Shown here: piece by piece, positions 1-7,128 of the stretch
Layout: every line of letters starts with the position of its first letter
Numbering within the stretch: the first letter of the stretch is position 1
Assembly (NCBI GenBank): GCA_030024065.1
Contig: JASEIE010000019.1
Location: forward strand, 1-22,920
Reading direction: 5' to 3'
DNA from: Thermodesulfobacteriota bacterium
GTDB taxonomy: Bacteria; Desulfobacterota; BSN033; UBA1163
DNA: 22,920 nucleotides
Position numbers and translations under genes: made by a program
The notes under the pieces: model-generated
What the model saw: the letters and a program-made list of their open reading frames with translations, nothing else
What the model was told of the DNA's origin: nothing
The model's database searches: none

Positions 1-215
1 GCTTGGGATTTGACCGGACCCGTAGCATCGTGGTCGCGGACCCCAAGACAAGCCAGATGACCCATGAGATCCACGTAAAGGGGACTGGGCTGGAGTGGAA
101 CATTCGCATTTCGAGCCGTTCCCTGGGTGGAGTGACGGGAAGTTACACCCCAGAATCTGCAGCCATGACGGTCCGAAGGATCCTGGCAAACGATTATGAC
201 ATCGTGCTTGCGTAG
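1..215 (+). CDS. Aspartate-dehydrogenase-like protein, C-terminal end only (cut by window edge)
   Basis: This is the last ~71 codons of a gene whose start lies left of the window; the reading frame is already open at the first base, and the TTG at position 3 is an internal Leu rather than a start. The residues (LGFDRT, a VVADP stretch, HEI, GTGLEWNIRI, TGSYTPESA) match the C-terminus of the complete aspartate-dehydrogenase-like protein at 1406-2173, so the two are paralogues. In the L-aspartate dehydrogenase (DUF108) family this part forms the catalytic domain, and a His in an H-E-I context is the expected catalytic region. The family oxidises L-aspartate to iminosuccinate with NAD(P), or runs in reverse. 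An 89-base gap, with a T-run near 225 but no clear hairpin, separates it from the next gene. The family call rests on the tail and on the paralogue only. Confidence 0.75.
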   Translation, partial: LGFDRTRSIVVADPKTSQMTHEIHVKGTGLEWNIRISSRSLGGVTGSYTPESAAMTVRRILANDYDIVLA

Positions 216-304
216 CCTCTATCCTTTTTTTTAACTTTAAGACCTGAGAGTTCTGGTTGACTCTTGGATATCCGAAGAGAACGTTGTCCCGTGGGGAAAT
301 ACGT

Positions 305-1285
305 GTGACAAAGAAGAAGCATACGATCTACATTCCGATCATCAGGGCGCCGGTTGAACCACAGCGGTCAATTCTTGAACCGATTGCAACTATCCTCACG
401 GGGGAACCGAAGAGCGAGGAAGAGTTCATTTCAACCCTCAAGAAGGCTGACGCTGTCCTGCTGACGGTGAGAAACAAGATGAATCGAGAAGCTATTGAGA
501 CGTGCCCTCATCTTAAGCTGATCGCAAAATACGGAGTGGGTGTCGAGATGATCGATATTGCCGCGGCAACGGAGAAGGGAATACCGGTCATCAATGTTCC
601 AACGGTCAACAGCAACGCCGTTGCGGAATTTACAATCGGCTTGATGATCTCTGTCATGAGGCACATCCAGAAAGCCAAGGAACACATCCGGAAAGGAGGT
701 TGGCAGACCGATCGCCTCGTCGGGTCTGAACTTATCGGGTGTACCGTTGGCATCATCGGTTACGGGGACGTCGCCAAGGGAGTCATTCGAAAACTCCAGG
801 GATTTGAGGTCAGGAAAATCCTTGTTTTTACCGAGTCGAAGCGTCATACCCCTACTGACTTTCCGAATGTCGCCTTTGTCGATTTGGACACGCTTCTCAA
901 AGAATCCGACGTCGTCTCCCTCCATAAGACATTAACCGCGAAGTCGAAAGGCCTGATTGGCGAAAGGGCGCTGCGGACCATGCGGAAGACATCCTATTTC
1001 ATCAATACGGCCAGAGGACCCATCGTCGACGAAAAAGCTTTGATTAAAGCACTTCGAGAAGGTTGGATCGCCGGTGCGGCCCTCGATGTTCATGAACAAG
1101 AACCGTTGCCTCAAAACAGCCCTTTCCTGAAGATGGAAAATGTCGTCCTGACCCCTCATATCGGTGGAATGACATACGAAACGAGACGAAAAATGGTGAC
1201 CACCTCAGCGCAGAATATTGCCGACTTCCTAGTAGGAAAAGAGGTTGATCGACGGTTTTTCGTCAATCGAGAGGTGCTGAAGTAG
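305..1285 (+). CDS. D-isomer-specific 2-hydroxyacid dehydrogenase (phosphoglycerate-dehydrogenase-like)
   Basis: NAD(P)-dependent enzyme that interconverts 2-oxo acids and D-2-hydroxy acids in the cytoplasm. From the GTG at 305 the protein is 326 residues, normal for the family. The Rossmann motif GYGDVAKGV lies in the middle of the protein. The catalytic triad is visible: Arg237 in NTARGP, Glu266 in the HEQEP stretch and His285 in LTPHIGG. The GTG start is preferred because GGGGA sits about six bases upstream; an in-frame TTG at 257 would add 16 unconserved residues and has no ribosome site. The gene sits between two aspartate-dehydrogenase-like paralogues, which suggests that the oxo acid made by one enzyme feeds the other. 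The substrate is unknown: phosphoglycerate, glyoxylate, oxaloacetate-type acids or a hydroxy-amino-acid product are all possible. Confidence 0.9.
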   Translation: MTKKKHTIYIPIIRAPVEPQRSILEPIATILTGEPKSEEEFISTLKKADAVLLTVRNKMNREAIETCPHLKLIAKYGVGVEMIDIAAATEKGIPVINVPTVNSNAVAEFTIGLMISVMRHIQKAKEHIRKGGWQTDRLVGSELIGCTVGIIGYGDVAKGVIRKLQGFEVRKILVFTESKRHTPTDFPNVAFVDLDTLLKESDVVSLHKTLTAKSKGLIGERALRTMRKTSYFINTARGPIVDEKALIKALREGWIAGAALDVHEQEPLPQNSPFLKMENVVLTPHIGGMTYETRRKMVTTSAQNIADFLVGKEVDRRFFVNREVLK

Positions 1286-1295
1286 AACGCGGAGA

Positions 1296-1323
1296 GAACA
1301 ATGCGGGTGACCACCCATTGTTC
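1296..1323. repeat. Intercistronic inverted repeat (bulged hairpin)
   Basis: The arms GAACAAT (1296-1302) and ATTGTTC (1317-1323) pair, followed inwards by GGGT (1305-1308) with ACCC (1313-1316). A two-base bulge (GC) lies on the left arm and the loop is GACC. No T-run follows on either strand, so it does not look like an intrinsic terminator. It lies in the 120-base gap between the hydroxyacid dehydrogenase and the second aspartate-dehydrogenase-like gene. A role in mRNA processing or stability is inference. Confidence 0.55.
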
Positions 1324-1405
1324 CTTCACATGAGCGTTGTCCACAGACTTTTTCGGGAGTCCTGACCGTGCGATTGTCTTAAACAAGGACCCAAAGGGGT
1401 GGCGA

Positions 1406-2173
1406 ATGATCAAAAGGATAGGAATCATCGGATACGGAACAATCGGTTCCTACCTCGTTAGAAAGATCAGTTTGGAGAAAGACCTTTCCATTGCGTTTGT
1501 CTGTGATGTCGTGAAGGAGAAGCTGTCGGCTCTGCCCCCTTCCCTTGTCATTCCTTCCCTGGAAGAGGCACGGGAACGAAAACCCGACCTTATCGTGGAA
1601 GTGGCTGGCCAGGCATGGGTAAAACAGCACGCGGCCAGTATCTTGGAATTTGCTGACCTGTTTATCGCTTCCGCCGGGGCCTTTGCCGAGAGGGGGTTGC
1701 AAGAGCGACTGGAGGCCGTCGCCGAGGCACACCGGACGCGCTACTACATCTCCCATGGAGCCATCATCGGACTGGACGGCGTCAGGGATGGAAGAGAGAT
1801 CATCGAGGAAGTGGAGATCACGACGATTCGACCGCAAGAGGGTTATGGCCTCAAAGAAAGGTTATCCAAGAGAACCATCCTCTACGAAGGCCCAACGCGA
1901 AAGGCGTGTGAGCTTTTCCCTCACAATGTGAATATCCATGCCAGTCTCGCCCTCCATGGTCTCGGGTTCGATCGAACCCATTCGACCGTTGTTGCCGATC
2001 CTGATGCACGAATGATGCATAATTTCCTCGAAATCAAAGGCCGAGGCCTTGAATGGCGGATCGAGATCGAGTCGAAACCCCTGGAGGAGCGAACAGGTGC
2101 CTATGTCCCGGAGTCCATTTTTCAAACTGTCAAACGAATCTGTCTGCAGAAGTACGGAATGAATCTCATTTGA
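1406..2173 (+). CDS. L-aspartate dehydrogenase-like protein (DUF108 family)
   Basis: A complete 255-residue member of the NAD(P)-dependent aspartate dehydrogenase / iminosuccinate reductase family. The N-terminal dinucleotide-binding motif GYGTIGSYL follows directly after the start. The middle has the family's ISHGAIIGLDG segment, and the C-terminal half has NVNIHASLALHGLGFDRT and a VVADPDARMMH segment corresponding to the catalytic His region. ATG 1406 is chosen because AAAGGGGTGG lies just upstream; extension to the TTG at 1337 would add 23 residues without a ribosome site. The tail differs from textbook aspartate dehydrogenases: TGAYVPESIFQTV replaces the usual NPKTS-type end. The amino acid substrate may therefore not be aspartate itself. 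It is paralogous to the truncated gene at the left edge. Confidence is high for the family and low for the substrate. Confidence 0.85.
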   Translation: MIKRIGIIGYGTIGSYLVRKISLEKDLSIAFVCDVVKEKLSALPPSLVIPSLEEARERKPDLIVEVAGQAWVKQHAASILEFADLFIASAGAFAERGLQERLEAVAEAHRTRYYISHGAIIGLDGVRDGREIIEEVEITTIRPQEGYGLKERLSKRTILYEGPTRKACELFPHNVNIHASLALHGLGFDRTHSTVVADPDARMMHNFLEIKGRGLEWRIEIESKPLEERTGAYVPESIFQTVKRICLQKYGMNLI

Positions 2174-2221
2174 TGAATCATCCCCACCACGGTGAAGGGT
2201 TAACGAAGAAGGAGCAACCGG

Positions 2222-2564
2222 ATGTCCAAGTCGGAGGAATACTCAGATCTCATTCAATTTAGGCGAGAAGCCCTTTTGAGTTCCATCGCCTATGCGCATG
2301 AGGATCTCGGGAAACCCTGGATTACCGTTGTTCATGTTTGGACAGGGGTGGGTCCAGGGCAGTCCCATTTGAAGGAACTCTCGGAGGTGGCAAAGGAGGG
2401 AATCCTGTCGGTGGGCGAGACGCTCGGCGAGTTTGTTGTCCTAGGAATTTGCGCGTCTTCCATTGGGGGGGGCACTTGGGGTGTATGCCGCCATGGCCAG
2501 CTTCATGACCAAGGGGAGCTATGATCTTTTAGATTCCATGCCAAAGGAAGCAGGACAGTTCTGA
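2222..2564 (+). pseudogene. Broken dihydroxyacid-dehydratase-family (IlvD/Edd) gene, N-terminal remnant
   Basis: The first ~83 codons (2222-2470) align without gaps to the N-terminus of the complete dehydratase at 16664-18316, with about two thirds of residues identical by my count, including RREALL, VGPGQ.HLK and the GEFVV...CASS block. The homology stops at a run of eight G (2465-2472). The full-length protein continues RERFMYKF, but here the original frame ends at 2524. The frame entered by losing one G reads on as ALGVYAAMASFMTKGSYDLL and stops at 2562-2564; I do not recognise that tail. The ATG at 2222 still has an AAGGAG ribosome site. All metal-site and catalytic regions after residue 83 are missing, so it cannot be an active dehydratase. 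The 2174-2580 interval holds nothing else I can support. An internal deletion fused to an unrelated tail is the simplest reading. Confidence 0.75.
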
Positions 2565-2580
2565 CCAGTGAGGTATGCTT

Positions 2581-3705
2581 ATGCGGATTAAAGAGATACA
2601 TGCCGTTCATGTGAAAGTTCCTCTGGAGGTCCCGTACGTTTACGGGCGGGGAGCCATGACGGCCTTCGAGTCGATCATTGTGCGTATGGAGACAGATGAT
2701 GGGATCGTCGGATATGGTGAGACGGCCCCCCTTTATCGATCACCCACAGGGGATGCCAAGAAGCTTGCACCCCTCATGAACGGACCCATGCGCCAGAACC
2801 TGTTAGGATGCGACCCTTTTGATATGGAGGTGATCATTGGCCGTGTTCTCGAAATGGCAAGGGGAAATGTGGATGTCGTTGCGGGGTTCGACCTTGCCTT
2901 GTGGGACATTTTGGGGAAGGCACTGCATCAACCGGTGTACAAGCTGATTGGCGGCCTCTGTCAAGATTCCGTTGCGGTAGACTACACGATCAGTGCCTCC
3001 GATCCGGAGGCGATGGCGGATAAAGCCAGGAAGGTCTGTGGGAAGGGATTTCGTGGGGTCGTCGTCAAGGTTACAGGTGAATCGGTGGAAAACGATGTGT
3101 CGAGAGTTCGCGCAGTGCGCGAAGCACTTCCGTCGGACCAAACGGTCCGGGTAGACTGCAATGGCGTCTTCAGCAGAGACAGCGCGATTCTGTTTCTGAA
3201 GAAGATAAGAAGTCTCGAAATTGAGTTTGTGGAACAACCCCTTCCTGCTGAAGATATCGAGGGATCGAAGCGATGCAGAGAGGTGGGAATTCCCATCAGC
3301 ATTGACGAGAGCCTGATCACCATCCAGGATGCCTTACGGTTTGTATCGCATTCGGCCTGTGACGTGATGAACATCAAAATCCCGAGGGTGGGAGGTCTCT
3401 TTCTCGCAAAACAGATGGCTGCCATCGCTGCTGCAGCGGGTCTTCCAGTCGTCGTTGGAGGCCGGACATCTCTGGAGCTTTCACGTTGTGCCAGCAGGCA
3501 TTTTGCCGCTTCTACGCCTGGAGCCGTGGGAAGGAAACACGAGGGACCGGGGCCAGCTTCGCAGGCACTGAGCGACGATGTTGTTTCGAGACGGACGACC
3601 ATCGATATGGCAGCGCAAGCGAAAGGCTATGTCAGCGTCGAACAGGTGCCTGGCCTGGGCGTTGACGTGGTTTGTGAGAAGGTTCATCAGTACGCCGTAA
3701 AATAA
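2581..3705 (+). CDS. Mandelate racemase / muconate lactonizing enzyme family protein
   Basis: Enolase-superfamily enzyme that abstracts the alpha proton of a carboxylate to racemise, epimerise, dehydrate or cycloisomerise it. From ATG 2581 (GAGG at 2570-2573; the ATG at 2575 is too close to it) the protein is 374 residues, normal for the family. Mg2+ ligands are seen at Asp192 (VDCNG), Glu218 (VEQPLP) and Asp242/Glu243 (IDESL). Catalytic Lys163 lies in VVVKV and the opposing Lys266 in NIKIPRVGG, an MLE-type Lys/Lys pair. The first Lys of the usual K-x-K is Val here. The C-terminal block HEGPGPASQALSDDVV resembles members acting on amino acid, proline-betaine or hydroxyproline-type substrates. 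Placed directly before a hydroxyproline/opine-dehydrogenase-type complex, an amino acid epimerase or dehydratase role is plausible, but the substrate is not provable here. Confidence 0.88.
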   Translation: MRIKEIHAVHVKVPLEVPYVYGRGAMTAFESIIVRMETDDGIVGYGETAPLYRSPTGDAKKLAPLMNGPMRQNLLGCDPFDMEVIIGRVLEMARGNVDVVAGFDLALWDILGKALHQPVYKLIGGLCQDSVAVDYTISASDPEAMADKARKVCGKGFRGVVVKVTGESVENDVSRVRAVREALPSDQTVRVDCNGVFSRDSAILFLKKIRSLEIEFVEQPLPAEDIEGSKRCREVGIPISIDESLITIQDALRFVSHSACDVMNIKIPRVGGLFLAKQMAAIAAAAGLPVVVGGRTSLELSRCASRHFAASTPGAVGRKHEGPGPASQALSDDVVSRRTTIDMAAQAKGYVSVEQVPGLGVDVVCEKVHQYAVK

Positions 3706-3728
3706 CCTGGAGAAAGGGGAGCACCTCA

Positions 3729-4040
3729 TTGAAAGCGAAGGATCGATGGAGAGTGAAAGACCATCCCATTTTGGGCAAGCGTGACACGGGCCGAAAGGTC
3801 ACCATATCCGTGGATGGAAAAGAGATGCAGGCCTTTGAGGAGGAGCCCATCGCGGCCGCATTGATGGCCAATGGCATACGGGTGTTCCGTAAGACCCGAA
3901 AGAGAGGGGAGCCACGAGGGGTGTTCTGTGCCATCGGACGCTGCACGGACTGTATCATGACCGTGGATGGAGTTCCAAACGTTAGGACGTGTATGGCTTT
4001 GGTGAAGGAAGGAATGCAAATCAAGTCTGAGAGGGGTTGA
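3729..4040 (+). CDS. Small [2Fe-2S] subunit of FAD-dependent amino acid dehydrogenase
   Basis: A 103-residue plant-ferredoxin-fold protein of the HcnA / opine-oxidase / hydroxyproline-dehydrogenase gamma type. Cluster ligands are Cys67, Cys72, Cys75 and Cys88 (CAIGRCTDC, then RTCM). The N-terminal half carries VTISVDGKEMQAFEEEPIAAAL, typical of these electron-transfer subunits. The start is TTG at 3729, supported by AGGGGAG at 3715-3721. It begins 23 bases after the racemase-family gene and ends two bases before the next start, so translation is coupled. It probably passes electrons from the flavin subunits to a quinone or other acceptor. Confidence 0.88.
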   Translation: MKAKDRWRVKDHPILGKRDTGRKVTISVDGKEMQAFEEEPIAAALMANGIRVFRKTRKRGEPRGVFCAIGRCTDCIMTVDGVPNVRTCMALVKEGMQIKSERG

Positions 4041-4042
4041 GA

Positions 4043-5644
4043 ATGGAGCAGAGGCAGGTGGTGGTCGTTGGATGTGGTCCTGCGGGTTTGGCCAGCGCGA
4101 TTGCAGCGGCGGAGGCTGGGGCACAGGTCGCCGTTCTCGATGAAAATGCTCGCCCTGGGGGGCAACTGTTCAAACAGATCCATAAGTTTTTCGGTTCGAA
4201 GGAGCACTACGCAGGGATGAGAGGTTTTGAGATTGGGACCCGGATGCTGAAGCAGGCGGAAGATCTGGGGATAGAGGTCCTGCTCAATTCGATTGTTTAT
4301 GGTCTCTTCGAAGACAAGACGATTGGAATCATTCGAGATGACGCCAACATTTCCATGAAGGCTGAGAGAATTGTCTTGGCTACAGGCGCTTCCGAGAATG
4401 CCCTGACATTCCCTGGATGGACACTCCCAGGGGTGATGGGAGCCGGAGGAGCCCAGACGATGGTGAACCTTCACGGGGTCCTGCCGGGAACGCGATGCCT
4501 CATGGTAGGATCTGGAAATGTGGGGTTGATCGTGTCCTATCAGTTGATCCAGGCAGGGGCAATGGTGGCCGCCATCGTGGAAGCCGATTCTAAAGTGGGA
4601 GGATACAAAGTTCATGCGGACAAGATCCGTCGGTTGGGCGTTCCCATTCTTCTCTCCCACACCGTCAAGGAGGCAAAAGGAAAGGACTCTGTGGAGGAGG
4701 TGACCCTGATCCGTGTCGATCAACAATGGCAGCCGATTCCTGGAACGGAGCAGACCCATTCTGTTAATTTTGTCTGTCTGGCAGTGGGATTGACGCCATT
4801 AACGGAGCTGGGATCTATGGCACACTGTCAATGCGACTATATTGCAAAGCTTGGAGGATTTACCCTGACTCATGACGACAATATGGAGACGACTGTTCCC
4901 GGAATTTATGTGGCAGGGGATTGTGCAGGGGTAGAGGAAGCGAGCATCGCGATGGAACAGGGTAGAATGGCCGGTATTTCTATCGCTGAGAGCTTGGGGT
5001 TGATCGAAAAATCTGAAGGGGAAAAGAAAAAGACGGCGATCAAGAGGAGACTGGACGAGCTTCGTGGAAGGCCGGTCTTCTACGAATCAGCTGCAGATCA
5101 AGGGAAGGAGAAAGAAACCACGGCAGATCAAGGTGGACCTCAATCCCCGACAGGAGGAGACAGTCCATTTAGAAAGGTTCCCGGTTATCCCTCAGAGGAA
5201 CGATTCCAGGGCGGACCGGTAGCTGTGATTGAATGCTACGAAGAGATCCCATGCGATCCCTGTGCCTATATCTGCTCCCGGGAGGCCATTTCAGTTGGAA
5301 GGCCCATGACGAAATTACCCCAACTCGATTCAGAAAAGTGTACCGGATGTGGTCTCTGCATCCCAGGCTGTCCAGGTCTCGCGATTTTTATTGTCGATAA
5401 AACATACTCTCCTCTGGAGGCATTGGTTCAACTTCCGTATGAATTCAAACCTCTGCCAAAAGTGGGGGAAGAGGTCGATTGCTTGGACCGCCAGGGAAGA
5501 AAAGTGACCGAAGGAAAGGTCCTGAAGGTGACGAACCCCCGCCGTTTTGATCGTACGCCAGTGGTTTCAGTTGTTTCCGACAAGAGGTTTGCCGATGACG
5601 TGAGGGCGATATCTTTAAGGAGAAAAGGACATGGACGCAGATGA
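4043..5644 (+). CDS. FAD/NAD(P)-binding oxidoreductase with C-terminal 2x[4Fe-4S] domain (alpha subunit)
   Basis: A 533-residue pyridine-nucleotide-disulphide-oxidoreductase-type flavoprotein fused to a ferredoxin domain. The FAD motif GCGPAGLASA is at the N-terminus. A second dinucleotide fold (GSGNVGLIVS) lies near residue 155, and the FAD-closing motif GIYVAGDCAG lies near residue 290. A low-complexity charged linker (about 325-380) is followed by two Fe-S cysteine sets: Cys398 onward (CYEEIPCDPCAYIC) and Cys433 onward (CTGCGLCIPGC). In HcnB, opine oxidase A and bacterial proline/hydroxyproline dehydrogenases this subunit couples substrate oxidation to the Fe-S chain. ATG 4043 has GAGGGG seven bases upstream. 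It overlaps the next gene by 14 bases. Many homologues lack the Fe-S fusion or carry it as a separate subunit. Confidence 0.9.
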   Translation: MEQRQVVVVGCGPAGLASAIAAAEAGAQVAVLDENARPGGQLFKQIHKFFGSKEHYAGMRGFEIGTRMLKQAEDLGIEVLLNSIVYGLFEDKTIGIIRDDANISMKAERIVLATGASENALTFPGWTLPGVMGAGGAQTMVNLHGVLPGTRCLMVGSGNVGLIVSYQLIQAGAMVAAIVEADSKVGGYKVHADKIRRLGVPILLSHTVKEAKGKDSVEEVTLIRVDQQWQPIPGTEQTHSVNFVCLAVGLTPLTELGSMAHCQCDYIAKLGGFTLTHDDNMETTVPGIYVAGDCAGVEEASIAMEQGRMAGISIAESLGLIEKSEGEKKKTAIKRRLDELRGRPVFYESAADQGKEKETTADQGGPQSPTGGDSPFRKVPGYPSEERFQGGPVAVIECYEEIPCDPCAYICSREAISVGRPMTKLPQLDSEKCTGCGLCIPGCPGLAIFIVDKTYSPLEALVQLPYEFKPLPKVGEEVDCLDRQGRKVTEGKVLKVTNPRRFDRTPVVSVVSDKRFADDVRAISLRRKGHGRR

Positions 5645-5906
5645 AGAGATGATTGTTTGTCGGTGTGAGGAAGTGGCCCGATCCGAGATCCTGAAGGCGA
5701 TCGAAGAAGGAGCCCGGACCTTGGATGGTGTGAAACGGAGGACCCGGGCTGGTATGGGGTTGTGCCAGGGGAGGACATGCAGAAGAATCGTTTCCAGGAT
5801 CATCGCGACGGAGACACAACAGCCGATTGGTGAAGTGATGCCCTCGACGTTCCGTCCCCCGGTCAGACCCATTGCTATAGGGGTGCTCGCCAATGAGAAA
5901 GAGTAA
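5631..5906 (+). CDS. BFD-like [2Fe-2S] protein, small subunit of the dehydrogenase complex
   Basis: A 91-residue protein of the bacterioferritin-associated-ferredoxin-like (Fer2_BFD) family. The cluster ligands are Cys10-x-Cys12 and Cys45-x4-Cys50 (VCRCEE and LCQGRTC). In related amino acid dehydrogenases this module is fused to the alpha chain; here it is a separate gene. It overlaps the end of the alpha gene by 14 bases and the start of the following DAO gene by 14 bases, so the three products are probably made in fixed proportion. An AAGGAGAAAAGG ribosome site lies inside the alpha gene. The C-terminus PSTFRPPVRPIAIG is the usual tail of such domains and supports assignment to this complex. 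Confidence 0.9.
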   Translation: MDADEEMIVCRCEEVARSEILKAIEEGARTLDGVKRRTRAGMGLCQGRTCRRIVSRIIATETQQPIGEVMPSTFRPPVRPIAIGVLANEKE

Positions 5907-7059
5907 TCACACAGAGGCCATCATCATCGGCGGAGGTGTGATCGGAGCCGCCTCTGCTTATTATTTGAGCAAAGCGGGTGTTCCTGTGGTTCTGGTGGAA
6001 AAAGAGGATGTGGCCTCCCAGACCTCCGGAGCCTGCAACGGCTATATCTGGCTGGGGACGAAGAAAGCAGGTTTTCATCTCAAGTTGGGCAAGGCGGGCC
6101 TGGAGTTGATGAGGGGTCTCATGGAGGAGATGGGCGATGAGGTAGAGCACGATTTTTCCGGCGAGATGCTGCTCATCGAAACGGAAGACGATCTTGAAGG
6201 AATGCAGGAATTTGTAACCAAGCGGAGAGAAGCCGGGGTCGACATCCGAATCCTGACCAGAGATGAAACCAAGAAGATGCAGCCTGCCGTTGCTGAAGAA
6301 AACATTGTCGGTGCGACATACAGTCCCCTTGGGATGCAGGTCAATCCGATTGATCTCGTTCTGAGCTATATGAGAAGGGCGGCTAAGATGGGAGCCGACA
6401 TCCGGCTTCATACTCGTGTGATAGGAATCCGGGTTGAATCAGGGCGAGTCACCGGTGTCCAAACAGACCAGGGTGATATTTCCGCCCCCTGGGTGGTGAA
6501 CTCAGGGGGAATCTACGCGCCTGATATTGGAAGGATGTTGGGCATCGAGATTCCGATTACGCCTCAGCGGGGACAGCTTCTGGTGACAGAACCAGTCCCT
6601 CCTCTCATTCGAATTCCAACCATCGAATCCAAATATCTACTGGTGAAGAGAAACCCTGACCTGTTGAAACAAACCACCCGATCCGGCGTGACATGTGGCA
6701 TTTGGCAAAGTGCAAATGGAAACATCTACCTCGGAAGCTCGAAAGAATTTGTTGGGTATAACCGGGGGAACACATTTGAGGCCATGGCTACCTCCGCTCA
6801 GAAAGCGATCCATTTCTATCCCCAGTTGTCCCGGTTTCATATCATCCGTGCCTACGCAGGGTTGAGGCCCTATGTGGAGGACGGAATCCCTATTGTCGGC
6901 CCCGTGGACGGCATCGATGGATTTCTGGTGGCAGCAGGACACGGAGGAGATGGGATTGCCCTTTCCCCCATCACAGGAAGATTGATTTCTGAATTTATTG
7001 TCAATGGGAAAACGTCCATCCCTATGGAGGAACTGGCTCTGTCCCGGTTCCGCTCATAG
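5893..7059 (+). CDS. DAO-family FAD-dependent oxidoreductase (catalytic beta subunit)
   Basis: A 388-residue glycine/D-amino-acid-oxidase-fold protein, the presumed substrate-oxidising subunit of the preceding Fe-S complex. The FAD motif IIGGGVIGAASAYYL is near the N-terminus, followed by VLVEKEDVASQTSGA. The C-terminus has GLRPYVEDGIPIVG and AAGHGGDGIALSPITG, which bind FAD in sarcosine, proline and hydroxyproline dehydrogenases. No signal peptide is seen, although the complex may associate with the membrane through its acceptor. It overlaps the BFD gene by 14 bases. Likely substrates are secondary or D-amino acids (proline, D-hydroxyproline, sarcosine, opines). A paralogue at 8920-10077 is encoded without electron-transfer partners. 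Confidence 0.9.
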   Translation: MRKSNHTEAIIIGGGVIGAASAYYLSKAGVPVVLVEKEDVASQTSGACNGYIWLGTKKAGFHLKLGKAGLELMRGLMEEMGDEVEHDFSGEMLLIETEDDLEGMQEFVTKRREAGVDIRILTRDETKKMQPAVAEENIVGATYSPLGMQVNPIDLVLSYMRRAAKMGADIRLHTRVIGIRVESGRVTGVQTDQGDISAPWVVNSGGIYAPDIGRMLGIEIPITPQRGQLLVTEPVPPLIRIPTIESKYLLVKRNPDLLKQTTRSGVTCGIWQSANGNIYLGSSKEFVGYNRGNTFEAMATSAQKAIHFYPQLSRFHIIRAYAGLRPYVEDGIPIVGPVDGIDGFLVAAGHGGDGIALSPITGRLISEFIVNGKTSIPMEELALSRFRS

Positions 7060-7107
7060 CAAGTAGAAAATATTATCTGCGGAAGGAGGTTAGTAATTCA
7101 GGTTGAA

Positions 7108-7128
7108 ATGGTAACTCTTGAATCATGA
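7108..7128 (+). other. Six-codon coupling ORF overlapping the amidohydrolase start
   Basis: ATG 7108 opens a frame encoding MVTLES, and its TGA (7126-7128) overlaps the amidohydrolase ATG (7125-7127) as ATGA. A very strong GGAAGGAGGT lies at 7081-7090, about 33 bases before the amidohydrolase start and therefore too far to serve it directly. It is also somewhat far (17 bases) from ATG 7108. A termination-reinitiation mechanism would explain how the amidohydrolase is translated without its own ribosome site. This is inference from spacing. Confidence 0.35.

Noticed and set aside
257..304. Earlier TTG start for the 2-hydroxyacid dehydrogenase.
   Set aside because: No Shine-Dalgarno precedes it and the extra residues are unlike the family N-terminus; GTG 305 has a good site.
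216..304. Possible promoter (TTGACT near 257) and terminator (T-run near 225) after the first gene.
   Set aside because: The -10 partner at the proper spacing (AACGTT) is poor and no hairpin precedes the T-run.
3632..4759. A 375-codon open frame on the minus strand.
   Set aside because: It lies wholly opposite the racemase-family, [2Fe-2S] and FAD/Fe-S genes, which have clear motifs; its translation has no recognisable domain and no ribosome site.
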